DNA of 64,000 nucleotides from assembly GCF_015832195.1 (NCBI RefSeq), contig NC_052017.1, positions 70,619,801 through 70,683,800 of the forward strand, read 5' to 3'. Shown here in pieces: positions 11,601 to 25,636 of the stretch (positions within the stretch are counted from its first letter, which is position 1; every line of letters begins with the position of its first letter). A program made the position numbers and the translations under genes. This DNA is from Motacilla alba alba. Lineage: Eukaryota > Chordata > Aves > Passeriformes > Motacillidae. The notes beneath the pieces were generated by a model, which saw nothing but the letters and a program-made list of their open reading frames with translations, was not told the origin of the DNA and did not search any database.

Positions 11601-13147
11601 AACATGTAGGTGTATCTGTGCAGTTTATATCCCTGACCCAAAGTGAATGCCTTTCTTGCCCCAGCTTTTGTGATGAATATTTGATTACCAGCTTGGTTGT
11701 TTAGGTTACTTTCTCTGTTCTTGCCTCGCAAGCATTGCTGAAAATCCTTTTTTTGGTCAATCAGCAGTTACCAATACAACTTTTAGCTTCATAAAGACCC
11801 ATGAAGATCTGATTGATCTTTGTCTACTTGTGGTCTATACATGGTACAAAGGAACAACCTACTTATTCAACAAAAAAAGGGTTCACCAATGAAAATATTA
11901 ATTTCTCTTTTAGCCCATATTGCAAATTAAAGTAGGCATATTCCAAGTGTGAACTACTCTTCATGCTCCAATTCTGCAGACATTACCCCCCTCCCCAGCA
12001 CATATTTGTTCTGTAATTAAGTTATTCTTAATTGAATAGCTAATTCTGGGCAAAGATGAAAAGGAAAATGAACTAACTGCCAGAACCAACTTCTGGCATT
12101 TCTTGCAAGTGACACATTTATCTTGTTAATTCTGAAGAGAACAACACTTCCAACAAAAGGATAAAAACACTAATAGTTTGGATGACCATATGGGCACCCA
12201 GAGAGTTCCACTGGGATTGAAATGTATTGTGCTCAATACATATTTACATAAATGCCAAGGATTTTATAGTCAAAAAGCTCAGACTTGAAAAGCTTGACTG
12301 ACATGCTTACTGTACTCATCACAATGAACAAGTGATCTCCCAGAAAGTCAGTGGACTATTTGCATTCATAAAATTAATTATGTGCTTATATCTTTTATGC
12401 CTGGTCCTTGCGATGGATTTTGCTGTGTGGACTCAGCACTCTTGTAGAATGCTCCATACCTTAGTGGAACCCATGCAGACTCATGGCTTGAGTGAATGCA
12501 ATTAATTTGTAGTATTACACTGAGAAAGTGGGGAAGAGAGGCAACCAGTATTAAACTCCTCCTTCCACTTTCTCTGTACAAGAGTACACAAATTCTTGTG
12601 ATACTTCTTAAGTAAACGTTTCAAATATGTCACGTTTTTTAGCAGCACATACACTGCACTAGGAATATGCTAAGGAAAATTATTTCTGTGTTTAATGATA
12701 CATTTAAAGATTTTTCCCCCCAGTGTTTTGCAAAAGAAACTAAATAAATTGGTAATGACCACAGTAAGAAGAAATTAAATTTGACTAAAAAGAATTCTCC
12801 AAATGAGCTATTTACTTTGTTTCTTGAATTTCTAAATTTTGATATTTTTAACTGAGGTGGAGGTGGGAGTACTGTGCAGTTTTTTACCCACCATGAAATG
12901 GATTATTCTTTTATGTTTTCACAGATTAGCGCTTAGAGCTCCTGTGCCCTTATTTGCTTGCTGCTTTGGCATAAGACATCTTTGCAATAAGCCTATAGGA
13001 GCACCAGTCAGTAAGCAGCTGTAGGCTGTATTCTGCACCAGACACACCACCACAATGGGTGTTAAAATCATGCACCAGGGACGGAGGCTCTGCTGATCCA
13101 GGAACCAAAATTTCTTGGGAAATTAATGCCCTGCTTGTCTCCTTTTC

Positions 13148-13648
13148 AGCCCTAGTGAGGTTATATCTTGGAGTGCTGTTTCCAGTTCTGGGCTTCTGAG
13201 TACAAGAGAGACATGGAGCTCCTGGAGCAGGTCCAGTAGAGGGCAATCAAGGAGATGCTGAGGGAGCTGGGCCTGCTCAGTCTCAAGAAGGACTGAGAGG
13301 GGACCTCATCAATGTGTATAGGTATCTGAAGGGAGAGTGTCAATAGAATGTATCTACGTTCTACTCAGCGGTGCCATGCAACAGGACAGGAGGCAATGGG
13401 CAGAAACTGATGCAGGAAGTTCCACCTGAACATGAGGAGGAACTTACTGTGGAGATGACTGAGCACCGGAACAGATTTCCCAGAGAAGTTGTGGAGTCTC
13501 TCTCACAGGAGATATGCAAGAGCTGCCTGGTTGCAATTTTGTGCCATGTGCTCTGGGATGACCCTGCTGGAACAGGGAGATTGGACCAGATGACCACTGT
13601 GGTCCCTTCTGGCCTGACCCATTCTGTGATGCTGTGACTCTATGATTT
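13148..13648 (+). mobile_element. CR1 LINE, 3' fragment
   Basis: About 500 bases match the 3' part of avian CR1 as I know it. In order they show GTGCTGTTTCCAGTTCTGGG, ACATGGAGCTCCTGGAGC, GCTGAGGGAGCTGGGCCTG, GGGACCTCATCAATGT, TTCCACCTGAACATGAGGA, GTTGTGGAGTCTC, and the 3' end TGGACCAGATGACC..GGTCCCTTC followed by ATTCTGTGATGCTGTGACTC. It is 5'-truncated with small internal deletions and no intact reading frame. It lies antisense to CDH20. The 88-residue open frame at 13371 is part of this repeat. Confidence 0.93.
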
Positions 13649-15365
13649 TAGAAATCCTAATGTTGCAGTACCTAATTTAGTTATCTGTAGACCTAAATAT
13701 TTCTGTACTAATTCCAGAACTTCCTATGCTTTATCCCTAGACAGTCCTACTGTTACTATTACCTGTTGTTATACTTTCTGGGCAAGTTTAAGTTAAAAGG
13801 AAAAATCTAGAGGCACTAGTTACTTTTCTTGAAAACAGACTGGGCCTAAACATGTATTTTTATTTTTACTTCACTTTATTAAGATCTTCATAAATACAAT
13901 GAAACTTGACAATGTACCATATGGTGCATAAACATTAAATCCAAATACAATCCATTGTCATAAAATTATATCTACAGACTAGTCAACAATCTCTCCTGGG
14001 ACGCATCAGTGAACTCATTTTGTTCAAGATCTGAAGTCCTTCAAAGCTTTGGAGTGTCTGCAGAATGAAAAATCCCACAGAATGACAGAGGGAGTCCCAT
14101 CGTATAAATCCCAGCCCTATGGTTATAGATGCATAAAAAGATCAAAAGAATAAAAGACACACACAATCACAAAGTAAACATTTCCAAATAGAATTATGCT
14201 GATAACTTGCATCAGGGGAAGATCTGATCCCCAGCTTTTACTCAGTGTGAGGCACTGTAAATACAACTGTAAAGAGCAGTACAGAAGTACAGGATGATTT
14301 CTAAAGCCCCATGCATGTCTAACTAACTCTGCTGAAGTCAACTTCAACAGGAACTAAGTGTAGCATTGCAAATACACCGCAAAATTAAAAAAAAATTCAG
14401 ATAAAACAACCCCTCTTTCATCAAGGATGTGCAAAGATAGACAAAACCTATGAAAATCATACTAATTATGCTTTCATTATTAAGCAAAAATTCCTTTTAA
14501 TTCTCACATCCTGACTACTTTTGCTATGCTGTCAAAAAGCCTGTACAAATAACTCTAAATTGTGAATTGATGTTCATATAAAGTAGCACATATGATGATT
14601 TAGAGAAAACAAAACAAAGTAAGCCATAAAGCCCTTCCTCTCCTCAAAGTATGACCTTTCTTTGCAGCTGTACCAGAAGCCTTTCCTCAGACTTGTCTCA
14701 AGGCCCCTGAGCAATTCAGGCATCTGCCATTCCCCTGCTATGGGATAAAATCTGTTCCTGTTGCACACCTGGAATGTGTTTTTAACCTGAGTTGTCCCTG
14801 CCTGTGCTGCATGGTGGCTATGGTAGCAGATCATGTTCTTTAGCATTTTGTATCTGCTAGTCCCCACAATATGACATATTTCCATGTAGCAGCAAAAAAT
14901 GATCTCTTTTGTATCCCACAACCACTGCATAGTTAGAAAGAAGGCTCTCTGATAACCCCACATGCCAAAGATAGAAAATATGTCATCTCCTGTCTGGTGA
15001 CAGATATGAGAAGCAGCTGTTTGCCTGCACCAGGTAGAGGTAATATTTCTTCCCATGCATAAAGATCAAAACCAATGATTGACAAGGACCTATGTGCTGT
15101 TGCTGGTGAAGACAACTTCCTAGTTTCATTGTGATTGTGTTCCTCATTATTTTGGAATTTCATACAGAATTTTGTCATATTAGAAATGGACCCCAATCCA
15201 TTTCCAAAAGCAGCTGTTGAAGATAAAGAAGTGAACAGGTAATTTCTTTTTCTAACCAGAAATTAATATTTTGCCATCTCTCATAATTACTGTATGCACC
15301 CACTGGCATTCAGTGGATAGTGGGCTTTTCTGTTGTTGCTTTTTGGTTTGTCTGTTTGTGGTTTT

Positions 15366-15393
15366 TGTTGTTGTTGTTGTTTGTTTTTTTTTC
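15366..15393 (+). repeat. (GTT)n / T-rich simple repeat
   Basis: Repeated GTT units are followed by a T run. Confidence 0.8.
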
Positions 15394-16520
15394 TTTTATG
15401 GTGTCTTTTCATAGGGAAAGAATATTCTTTAAATTAACTAAGAAAATAGCTCTAAAGGTGAAAGTCTTTCCTCTAATTCCCATTTCTTGACTCTAAAATT
15501 GCTCAGCAGTACAACGCTGGCACCTGCACCTCCCCTGATCTCATTGATTGCCTTGTCTGAGCATGAGGACATACACTACTAACCAACAGCATGAACATTT
15601 TCCCGTCATCACCAAGCTACAGTATATGAAACCAAACCAAAGTCTTACAGCCTCCTTCTCTGTCTGAAATTCTAGGAATACTAGAAATTAAATACTCTAT
15701 CTTGTTTTTATCACCTAGCTTCAAAATGTTTCTAGAAATAATAGAATATGAGTGCTTAGCCTTCACAGGACTCTTTCAAGCTGAAAAGAATGAAGTAAGA
15801 AGCAATAAATATGTGCTGACCTCATTTGTCCAGTTCTAAGACAGCAAGCAAAAGGTTCATAAAGCCTGAAAAATAACTTCACATGCTTTGCATGCCAGCC
15901 TCTGGGTTTTGGTCTTCAAACTCAACTGTTGCAGTTTCCATGAAGAATAGGTGTAATGTTATCTATTGTACTCTATAAATGTGACATGCTCTAACAACAC
16001 CTACCCCTCACAAAGAAGTACATATTATCTATTTTCCATCTTCTTCATAATCCAATGTTGGGACATGTTTCCAGCTTTCCCAGTGCCTCCCATTTCATCA
16101 GATGAGTATCCTAGATGAAGCAGTTCCCTGTCTGGATTGCTTAATGGCTAAGCAGAACAAGCATTTACCAGAAAATAAAAGATCTTTTGTCTTGCTGGCA
16201 AACTCTTTGCTTGTCAGTTTCGTACAGGTGAATCGCTCAGAGAAGAATCCAAAACACCGTGCTCCATCTGTTTTAGTGTTCAATTTGTAATGGTGATGTA
16301 ATAGCAGCTTTTGTAGGAGCTGAGGTATTCTTGGCCAAAATTCCCATCCTTCCATTATCTGCTGTGAGCCATCTGGTTGCTGTCCTTCAGAGGGGAGAAT
16401 CTTCTGCAGCTGTTTTGAGTCTGATTTCCCAAAGAAATGAGCTTATGCAGTAATATAATTGCACTGACATTCTCTTAGCATTGTGAAAGGAGAGATCCCA
16501 AGGATTACTATATTTCATAA

Positions 16521-16600
16521 AACCATAGAATCATAGAATCATTAATGTTGGAAAAGACCTCTAAGATCACTGAGTCCAACTGTTTGCCCAGCATTTCTAT
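16521..16600 (-). mobile_element. CR1 LINE 3' tail, reverse orientation
   Basis: ACCATAGAATCATAGAATCA followed by TGGAAAAGACCTCTAAGATC and GAGTCCAAC is the reverse complement of a CR1 3' terminus. Only the tail is present. It is in the same orientation as CDH20. Confidence 0.9.
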
Positions 16601-18464
16601 CTGCTCCCTGTGGATTAGCAGGTTTATTTGAGAAATGAGAATCAGGTTAATGTCCCCACTGAGGAAAGTATGGGCAGTTATACAATCTCTTTGACTAAGG
16701 GATCATCTTGCATGCAGCTCTGCTGTAGTAACTGAGGTATGTTAGCTGTTGTGACAAGGCAGCTGTAAGGAGCTGAAATTATTGTGTATGAAGGAAAAGA
16801 TATGAGGGAAAGACATTACCATAATAAACCAGGCTTTGTAGTTCTATTCCTCTTCACTTGTCTGTTAAAAGTCTTAGAGAAAGATTTTATTCGCATATAA
16901 ATTCTAGGAGCCTCCCTGCTGCTTTAAATCCTTTTCAGCGATCAGTAGAGCACATCAATGCAACCTTTTGAGTATGGATCTGAAAGTAAGGTATGGCTTT
17001 CATTCACTGTTACTAATGGTCACTAAAAGGTCATTTGATGCCTCTTCAATATTTAGACACACCTCCTCTTCAGGCAGGGAGACATCGGTGGTTTACAAAG
17101 AACTAATGACCCTGAACGCAGCACATGAACAGGGAGAAATCCTACACGCAGCAACTGCAGGGACATCAAGGCCCATTTCTCCCATTGTTGGCAGCCACTT
17201 CATGTAACCCCTCAAATAATTTGAAGGTCCTTTCTTAGATCTGTATGTGTACTTCAGCAACAAGATTCTTCTTACATAGATGTATTCTTTCTTACTTACA
17301 CATCTGCATTTTTATCAGCAAGTTCTGCACCACAATCTTTTGAGATACCGGGATGGAGTTGTCAAACTAGATCTCTGCTCTAGTGTTGAGATTTTTGCCT
17401 TTGGAAATTGCCAGTAGCTGGTACATCCAAATAGTTAAACTCCCTCTTCACATGCTTTGAAAGAGATAGCTCAGAAATGAAAGAAATTCTGACAAAAGAA
17501 ACTTGACATCAGAATAGCTGTGACTAATAGCAGCAAAGAGGATTACACCAGGAAGCTGGAAAAATGGTACATCCCAAGTGGAAATGGAGTGGTCTTCCAG
17601 TCTGACACTAGTGAAATCCTAATGAGAGTACATGTGAAAAAGGGAAAAGTGTTTTTTTTCTTAGATATTGAACTACAGATTGCTGGGAAAATGTATGAGA
17701 TGTGAAAGACATGCATGCATACTTAAATAATTTGCCTGAAAGATGGTTACAGATGGAAATTTTGCTTCAAGTTAAAGCTGAAAACTCCAGACTTGATGTA
17801 ATTTGTTTCTTCCTCTTTGTTGGAGAAGTCTGATTAATTAGATATTTTGTATTTGAAGTTTCAGAGAGGGGAAGAAGTGGAAAATAAAGAACAATGGGAA
17901 TAAGCACTAGTGCTCAATGCTGAGGTCAATAATGTGATATCAACTGCTTGATACGTAATCTTTAGTTAACCATAAAAAATAAGACTGTACGGTTGTGAGA
18001 TGATGGAAATGGTGAGAACAATTCCTTGCTGACCCTTGTAATCAGTTTATGCACTGAAGCGTGAGTTTTGATTTCTTCCTTTTGACTGAAGAATTGTTTT
18101 TTTCTCTTTAAAAAAAAACGTAGCAGTATAAATACAACTTCAGTTTCTCCCTTTTTTTCCCCAGCCTTTTTCTGAAGATTTTCAGCTTCTCTTTTAAATT
18201 TGGGGGAAGCATGAAGACATAGATTGATCCATTTTTATTTCATCAACTTCATCATAGCCAAAAGCCAGGTACAGTGCCCAGTGAAAATTGATGGGATATT
18301 ATATATTATATTCTGTCTTCTCACAAGTAATATAACCTACATTTTTGAAATCTCTTGCAAAATTAATCAGTCCACACTGAATTTTCCCTCAGGTACTTCA
18401 GAAACCAGCTAAAGCAATAGACAAAATTAGTGAATACCTTCATGTGATTACAGAAGATAAGTGA

Positions 18465-19700
18465 GTTCCTAGAGACTGGCAGAGAAAAACTATTATACCT
18501 ATATTTAAGGAGAAGGGAGCAGTGGGGAAGAGGAATCAGTGAATTAGTGAATTACAGTCTTCATTATAACTTTAATATGTGGAAAGTTACTGGAACCAAC
18601 AACCAAATTTTCAGCATCTAGAGGATAATAAGGTGCTAGGGAATAGCAAGCATGAATTTGTGAAGAACAAGTTGACAACAAAACCAGCCCGATTTTTCTC
18701 TCTGGTTAAGATAACTGGCCTAGCCTATGTGAAATGAGAGAAATTCACTACAACTTGACCTTTGTGAAATGTCTCACACAACTCCACAACTCATTGTCAA
18801 AGGCAGCATAGGGCAATAAGACCCAGGTGATATGACAGTGTCAGACTGGAAAACAACCTGAAGGACCACTGTCAGCAGCTCAGTGTTAAACTGGGAGTCA
18901 GTGTTGAGTGGTCCTGCAGGATTTTGCTTCATGACCAGAACAGTGAATGGTTATGCTAACAGTTACAAAATATGAGAAGAACATCGGGCTGGGAGATTTT
19001 GTAAGCACTTGGGAATATGGGGATAGAATTCAAAATGATCTTGGTAAACTGGAGAAATGTTTGGAAATCAATACCAGAAAATTCAATGAGGACAAGTGAA
19101 AAACACAAGTCCTGGAAGAGCAAAATCAAATTCCCAGGCATAGAGAAGTGAATAACAGCCTGTGAGTCAGCATTGTAGGAAAGGAGATGACCACAAAATG
19201 AATAGGAGCAAACACTATTGCATGGGTCGTTCCAAAGGAGGAAAATGCCACTCTGTGCTGTGTCCACAGGATGCTGGGTAAACTGCTTGTGTTGTGTCTG
19301 TGGAGCATTTTTACTGGCAACCTCAACATAAAAAGACAGCACCTCACAGCTGAAAATGAGACATGGACAGACTCCCAAACTGCTGCCAGGAAAGCAGCAA
19401 GAAACTTCAGCAGAGGTCTGGAAAAACAGGACTGGTGAAAAGGTTAAAATTTGTATTTTCTGAGTCTGGAAAAACAAGATTTGGGTGAGGGCATATAACC
19501 AGATTTTAAAAAAGTATAATGCATACTAAGAGGTATAACAAGAAGAGTGCTGATCTAAATCTTAGTTTCCAGGACAGGTGAAGGTGAAATAAGCCTACTT
19601 TGAAGCAAGAGGAATTTAGGTTACAAGAACACTAAACCTGTAAGAATAAGAAGGGTGGAAATTGGAACAGGTGACAGAAACTGTGAAATCTCATTTTTTT
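18465..19700 (+). mobile_element. Old, degraded CR1-type LINE (reverse-transcriptase region to 3' part)
   Basis: Over about 1.2 kb, successive segments match an older CR1-type element in the right order. Early segments are TATTTAAGGAGAAGGGAG and TTGACCTTTGTGAAATGTC (the 'DF.KAFD' region of the reverse transcriptase). Later ones are GATAGAATTCAAAATGATCT, AACTGGAGAAATG, AGAAAATTCAATGAGGACAA, CCACTCTGTGCTGTGTCCA, AGAGGTCTGGAAAAACAGGA and GAGGAATTTAGGTTACAAG. No long reading frame survives on the element strand. The 173-residue frame on the opposite strand (18956-19477) is an antisense artefact. Divergence is much greater than in the copies at 13148 or 40757, so this is one of the oldest insertions here. 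The ends are approximate. Confidence 0.8.
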
Positions 19701-22700
19701 TTGTTTAGCTTTTAAGAAAAGGCTTCAGGGTAATCTTGGAAGTTATTCAGGTGATCTCTGATTTTGCATCAGAAACAAAAGACAGAAGTAATTTAGAAAA
19801 GTCTTACATCTACAACCCTGAAATGCAAATAAAATCACATCTTATAATGTAAAATAAAAGGTCTGAAGACTCATTACATCTAGTCTACTCTATAATTTCT
19901 TTGGGTCTTTTCACCTCTTTGTCTCCTCCTCTGTTAGGCTGAATCCACATGTTCCAATTGTGTTTACTGTGTGAGTACTCAAATAAACTAGCTGGTTGTT
20001 CTATGTGGTAGAGAGAAACCTTATCAGGCATGTGTAATGTTGTTAGACTTTTGTGAACATACCAAACGAATCCTGGAATGATCAGTGCTTCTCATGATAA
20101 TTAGGGAAAAAAGATGAAGATAAAAGCCCTCATTTCTTGATCATCATAAGAAATAGGTCTTTCCAGGGAAGGGATGATCAGAAGGTGTTTGTTCAGGATT
20201 GCCATACTGTGGGGCTAATGGGGAATAGAGCATTTACTCCAGCTGTACTTTGTTTGCTCTGGAGGGTTCCCACTTCTGTAACAGCAGTAATTTCAGGACA
20301 GGTAAATCAGATCCAGAACTTCGTATGTTTAAATGGTGTTTCTTTTAAAAGAGAGTATCCTGTCAAGCAGGAGGTTGTACCCTTGATCCCAGTATAAGGA
20401 CTTTTGTGTTGCAAGCTACTCTGTAACTCCCTAACCTCACTGAAGAGCTTCCTTACTTCATAAAATGACCATCAAACGATGTTCTATTGATTCAGAAGGG
20501 GTCTCTGATTCTGCATGTGCTAATTGATACTTTATTAAAGTTAAAGTTAGCATACAAAAGTGCTAACTAGGCCAAACTCCCTGCAGCTTTGTAAAAGACC
20601 ATTATTCCCCATTGCCTTTTAAATCCCTATATGAGAAGATAAGGACCATCTACTCATTTTTCTCATTGATTCCCACCTCTGAGAATAGGTTCACATCCAT
20701 ATATTCAAGCAAAAATAATTAACTGACCCGTCCTATTAAGTACAAGGTATTTTCAATAAAACAAAGTTTGAATGCCAGTGACTCCATCCTAGCTTGCTGT
20801 ACAGCATCACGGGGCACAGCAAGAAATGCTTCTTTGCATTAAGCAGTTAACATAGAAAAAAGACCCTAGGTATCTCTGCCTTTTAAAAATTGATTGACAC
20901 TTTCTGTAAGAGTACAAGTGTTCTTTTTCATCTCTTTTAAACTCACTTTTTTGTTTATATAAATCCACCTAAAGCTGGCATTGATTGTCTTACTTTTGGC
21001 CTATGTCTAACAGTGATGCTCTTTACATTACAGCATTTGATCTTGGACTTGCCATGTTTCAATGTGAAGGGTTTCAATATGCATAGGAACCAAATTTCCC
21101 TCCCCAACTGATTTTTTTCCCCCAAAAAAGCTTCTGTCCAAGTCTCTAGATTTCAACAGACTTTGCTCAGGGTAAATCTTACTTTCTTGGTTCATTTGCA
21201 CCTCCTGGGGTACTTCAGTAAGAATATTCAGGTGAGCAGAGCCATGAAGCTGTGGCCTACAGTTCTGCAGATGCATTTAAAAGACATAAAAGAATTACAG
21301 CACCTACCTATATACTTTGCAGGTACACCTGTAGGTTTGGCATTGAAATGGCAGAATTAAATGCCTGTACTGTATCATTAGCCTATCGATTGTCTCATTA
21401 TCAACAACGAATAATGGCAGGCACAAACTATGTCTCCAGAAACTACAATTTTATTCAGATACTATTTATACTACTGTGGATACGTTTTGCAATATAAACT
21501 CATAGTATTACCTGTCAAAAATCTATCACCTCTTCTCCAGCCCCTAGAATATCTTTCCTTCAAGAAATATTTTTCTTGCCAATCACATGATAGTAAGCAA
21601 AATGCAGCCTAAATTATATTTTCTACTTTTTAGTGCCAGAATGATCTCCAATTGCATAATATAAGAGGACTGGGTTTCTAAATATTTCAGTCAAGTAAAA
21701 TTAAATAGTATAATTTAATGTTATATAATACACTATAAAGGGATATAACATAATTCAATAAAATATGACACATATGGAAAGCACAGTGTCCATTTTACCT
21801 GGGAGATGTGGTGTGCTTATGAAAATGCATCACTTGATAATACCAGGAAGGGCAAACCAAAGATGCATGCAGCTCATGTCCCAGCTCTAAGGCAGGGGGT
21901 TATGAGACACCTTTAAATCCACAGTTTGTGATGCACTGAAGAAATGACCAGATTTGATTAAGTCAGTTGTTGATAATTTCTAGTTAAATATTGAAGGTAG
22001 AGTAATAAACCAGTGAATGTGATTGACTTGGGAAGCCTCAGCAAACAGCTGCATTTTGAGAGGATTTAAACAGAGATGTGGTATCTTGCAAAACTGATAT
22101 AGGGAGAGCATTGCAGTCTGCTGGAGTGACACAGAACATGGAGGACTGGGTTGTCCCAGTTCTGCACACAGGCAGCCTCAAGCACCACCAGCAAATTACT
22201 TGTTGAGCTATGGTTTGTCTGCTTGCACCCACCCTGCCTGCTTGCACTTCCCACCTGCTCCAGCTGGCAGAGACCATACCTGGGATTCCAGCCTTGAGAA
22301 GCACCTACAAATGGCTGTGGGCCACCAGCGGGTGCCTGGCTTGCACCCTCTCCAGCCATTCTGAAATGGAGATGAAAGACCCCGCAGTGCCTGTCCTGAA
22401 CATAAGCTCTGCAGAGTTTGTACAGCAAAAATTGAGCAGAGGAAAGTCTCTGCCCCATGGACTGCAGAATCTTGTCCTGCTCTGCTGTCAGAGACCTCTG
22501 ATAGAGTGCCACTCCACTGTGTGAGGAGTGTAGCTGGCTGGGGAGCTGGAGGAGATGGCTCCAGCGGAGCAGCAAGATTAATCACTGCCTCTCATGCAGT
22601 GTCAGAGGCAGGAGGAGGAAAATGAGGATTTCCCCATGCATGGGGACCACACTGCTTTGCTTGCAGAGGGTTTTCACAGGCAGCCTGTCTTTGCAGCCTT

Positions 22701-24529
22701 TTAAAAAAAAATGCAGGAGTTTATTCTTTAATGATAATCCCCACACACCATCAACTTCAAAGAGTAGACTGTAGCAGTAGTTCCTGGTCATTTTGCTATG
22801 AAGAAAAACGGAATAAACTCGAAAAATGTGAACAATGTTACTTGGAAAAAAAATATGTCAAGGACAATAAAACTTTTGATTTCTGGTTTAATATTCATTC
22901 AGTATTTAGAGAAAAAACATAGCGTCTGTCCAATGTTATTAATTAGCATGAGCTTCATTCACTGTAACTCTTCTTTCTCTTCAAAGAAACACATGCATTG
23001 TTATATATCCCCCATTTTGTTTTCCCACAAGGCCCATTTCAAAACAGCTTGTGTTGTTTCTGATGCAATACTATATCAATCTGATTATATTGTACATAAT
23101 AAGATATGCCCTCAGATAGAGAACTGCATGGATTTCTATTTAGAAGGATGCCTTTGATGCTGTGTGAACTAGGAAATTTTAAAATTCTATTGAAATAAAA
23201 ATGAAATTCTGTGTCACTGTAATCAATCTTGATCCACTACAGAAGTCTTGGCTCTGCATAAGTGCCAGTCTAATCTACTTCCAAATATAAGCTTCCATCT
23301 AGACAGTCAAGACATGCAGATTAGCTGTTTGAACAGGAATTTTCTGAAAGCACAAATAGAAATGTATGTGCCTAATGCCTATTTTACAAAACATCTTTTC
23401 AATTGGAAGAGTTTTGCAACCAGTTTAAGAGTAATTTGTCCATGTCACTGTCACTTTCCAGTAATGCCTAGGTCTAAGCTTCCAGTCTCCTTGAACAGAC
23501 TATAAGGAGCAAATAATGGAATTATTCTGAGCCTCTTATATGGATACAAGTGAATGCAACAGACAGCTACCGAATATTTCTGAAGCACTGTCTCAGACAG
23601 CTTGTCCACATATTAGAGAACATAGAATTTGAACTGTTTCTTACCAACACAAAAATACAATGCTTTTTAAATCTTTCCTGGTTTTGAGCAATCCACTGCA
23701 TACAATAGGAAGCAACAGAGAAATTGTACTTTCTGCCACTTTCTGAGAAAAATAAATAGTAATATTACAACATACCTTTCACTATGTTTGCATTTCTCTG
23801 TTCTGTCATTGCTGCTGCAGCTCAGTTCTCACACTGCATTTCCCTTGTGCTCTTCTGGGCAGTGTGTGCAACAGGTTGCCTCAGCAGCTCTGCCCTCTTT
23901 TCAACATAATCCACTCCAAAGAACAAGTCTGGTTTGTACTACAGCATGCAGCAACTTTCAGGAAAAAGAAAAGACATCACCACAAACCAATCGGACAGTC
24001 TTTGTCTGATGATCTACCCTCTTTCCCAACTGATGCGCCAGTGTGTGAATGGGACCAGTAATCCAGGAGGTGAGGTGTACAGGCACCATTCACTGGAAAG
24101 GATGCTGGGAGAACATAAGCTACACGAGTGGACAGTGGAAACAATAGCAAAAATTTCATGTTGAGGTGGCTGGGAATGAATAATGCATGTGTTGGGGAAA
24201 GAGTTGCCTCATTCTGGTGTAGAGGCCGTGGAAAGAGTGGGCGTGAGAGGTACTTCCCTGATCATGTTAGCATTTTTAATTAAAATCATAATCTGCTCAG
24301 ACCCAGAAGACACTGTATGATGAGAAAAAAATGCTCAAACTTCTGAGGGGGGAGAAATTCCTATTACATGGAACCACAGAAGAAGTAGATCAGATGTAAA
24401 TACATTATTTTCTATAGGCAAGCAGGCACTCACAAGTGAAACCAAAGGACCAAGAGAAATCCTAGCAGGTGACGTGTTTTGATCTGGTATTGTTTAGATG
24501 CACCAGATAAATGAATGCTTCGTCTTAGA

Positions 24530-25010
24530 AGAACTACCCTTTCAAATTATTGTTAATTAAGTAATAATCCCTGAGAAATGTGTTGTTACCAACAGTTAGG
24601 AGCAACTTTATTATGCTTTCCCCAGGCTATTAATGCTCAAACACAATGGCCACTAATTGCTGTAAGAACTAATTTCCCAGCAATTACACATGCACTTTTT
24701 AAGTATCTGGTGGCACAGTTCTTGCTTTTAAACTTTGTTTTTTCAACTTATCTAACTAGAGCATTGGTCAGTCATAAAAATTCTCTAATCGTCCTGCACA
24801 GAAATTACCATTAACAAAAAGAAAGCTGATGCTTGCTACCTTTGTACATTATTAATTTTTTGTCGCAGACAACAACAGCAAAGGTTATAATCCCTATAAA
24901 CAATGCATCAGCTCTAAGTTCAGCAAAGCTAGCAAAAGCATTTTCAATCAGTGCAGTGAGCTTTGGATATGTCTCGACAGTTTCTTTAAAAACAAGATGG
25001 GGGGGGTCTG
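24530..25010. promoter_or_regulatory. Candidate conserved non-coding element (homeodomain/SOX motif cluster)
   Basis: This AT-rich, non-repetitive stretch has closely spaced developmental motifs: TTAATTAA (24553-24560), SOX-like ACAATGG (24643-24649), TAATTG (24654-24659), CAATTA (24681-24686) and ATTAATT near 24850. No repeat family or coding potential was recognised. AT-rich DNA yields such cores by chance, so this is a suggestion based on density and texture. Confidence 0.3.
24999..25006 (+). repeat. G8 homopolymer
   Basis: Eight consecutive G residues in an AT-rich context. Confidence 0.9.
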
Positions 25011-25153
25011 CTGTTTTCTAAATTTACATTACAGCTTTTCTTCTGCAATATGTTATTAATGCAATAAGAAATCATTTTTGGGATGCCAGTGACGAAACTT
25101 TGACATTTCTTCCTGTCAGCTGTTTTCAGTGTAGACAAATTAGGTGGCCAAAG

Positions 25154-25189
25154 AATTATTATTATTATTATTATTTATTATTATTATTG
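25154..25189 (+). repeat. (ATT)n microsatellite
   Basis: About twelve ATT units, interrupted once by an extra T. Confidence 0.95.
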
Positions 25190-25590
25190 AGCATTGTTAA
25201 AGGGATAAATTGGGAAAATCAATCCAGAGGCATAGGAAAAAAATCTACCTGGAATTTAAAGTGATTTTCTCCACCAACACTTTTCCCCTTGGCTCAGGAG
25301 CAGAGTATAAGGAAAAAACCTTAAAGAATAGCTGCCATTGTCATTACGTTTTAAAAGCTTTCCCATGACAATTTAAAAAGAACTGCCATTTCAGCTATTT
25401 CTTAAATAACCTCTTTCTTCCTCTGTAATCATGGAATATATTTCTTTCACCTTTTGACTAGCACTTTGGTTTTTTTTAATAAACTTACACACTCATTTTG
25501 CAGGAAATTATATTTTAAAATGCTTCTCAGAGATGTTTTATCATAACACTTTCATTTGGGTTGAATCAATGTTGAATCCTGATTTTCAGA

Positions 25591-25636
25591 AATTGAGGGA
25601 GAGGAAGAGAGGGAGAGAAAGAGAAAAGGAAAAAAG
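25591..25636 (+). repeat. Purine-rich GA tract
   Basis: An uninterrupted A/G run of GAGAGG and GAAAGA units. Confidence 0.85.

Noticed and set aside
12636..12672. AGCAGCACATACACT followed by AGGAATATGC, reminiscent of the U6 snRNA 5' region
   Set aside because: Only a dozen bases agree, and the highly conserved central U6 sequence is missing. Not enough for a pseudogene call.
18956..19477. 173-residue open frame on the minus strand
   Set aside because: It lies antisense across the degraded CR1 reverse-transcriptase region and has no recognisable domain. It is an artefact of the repeat.
22066..22585. Overlapping open frames of 169, 125 and 104 residues in a moderately GC-rich stretch
   Set aside because: Several frames on both strands are open together, with no family resemblance and no plausible splice sites. 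This fits base composition rather than a gene.
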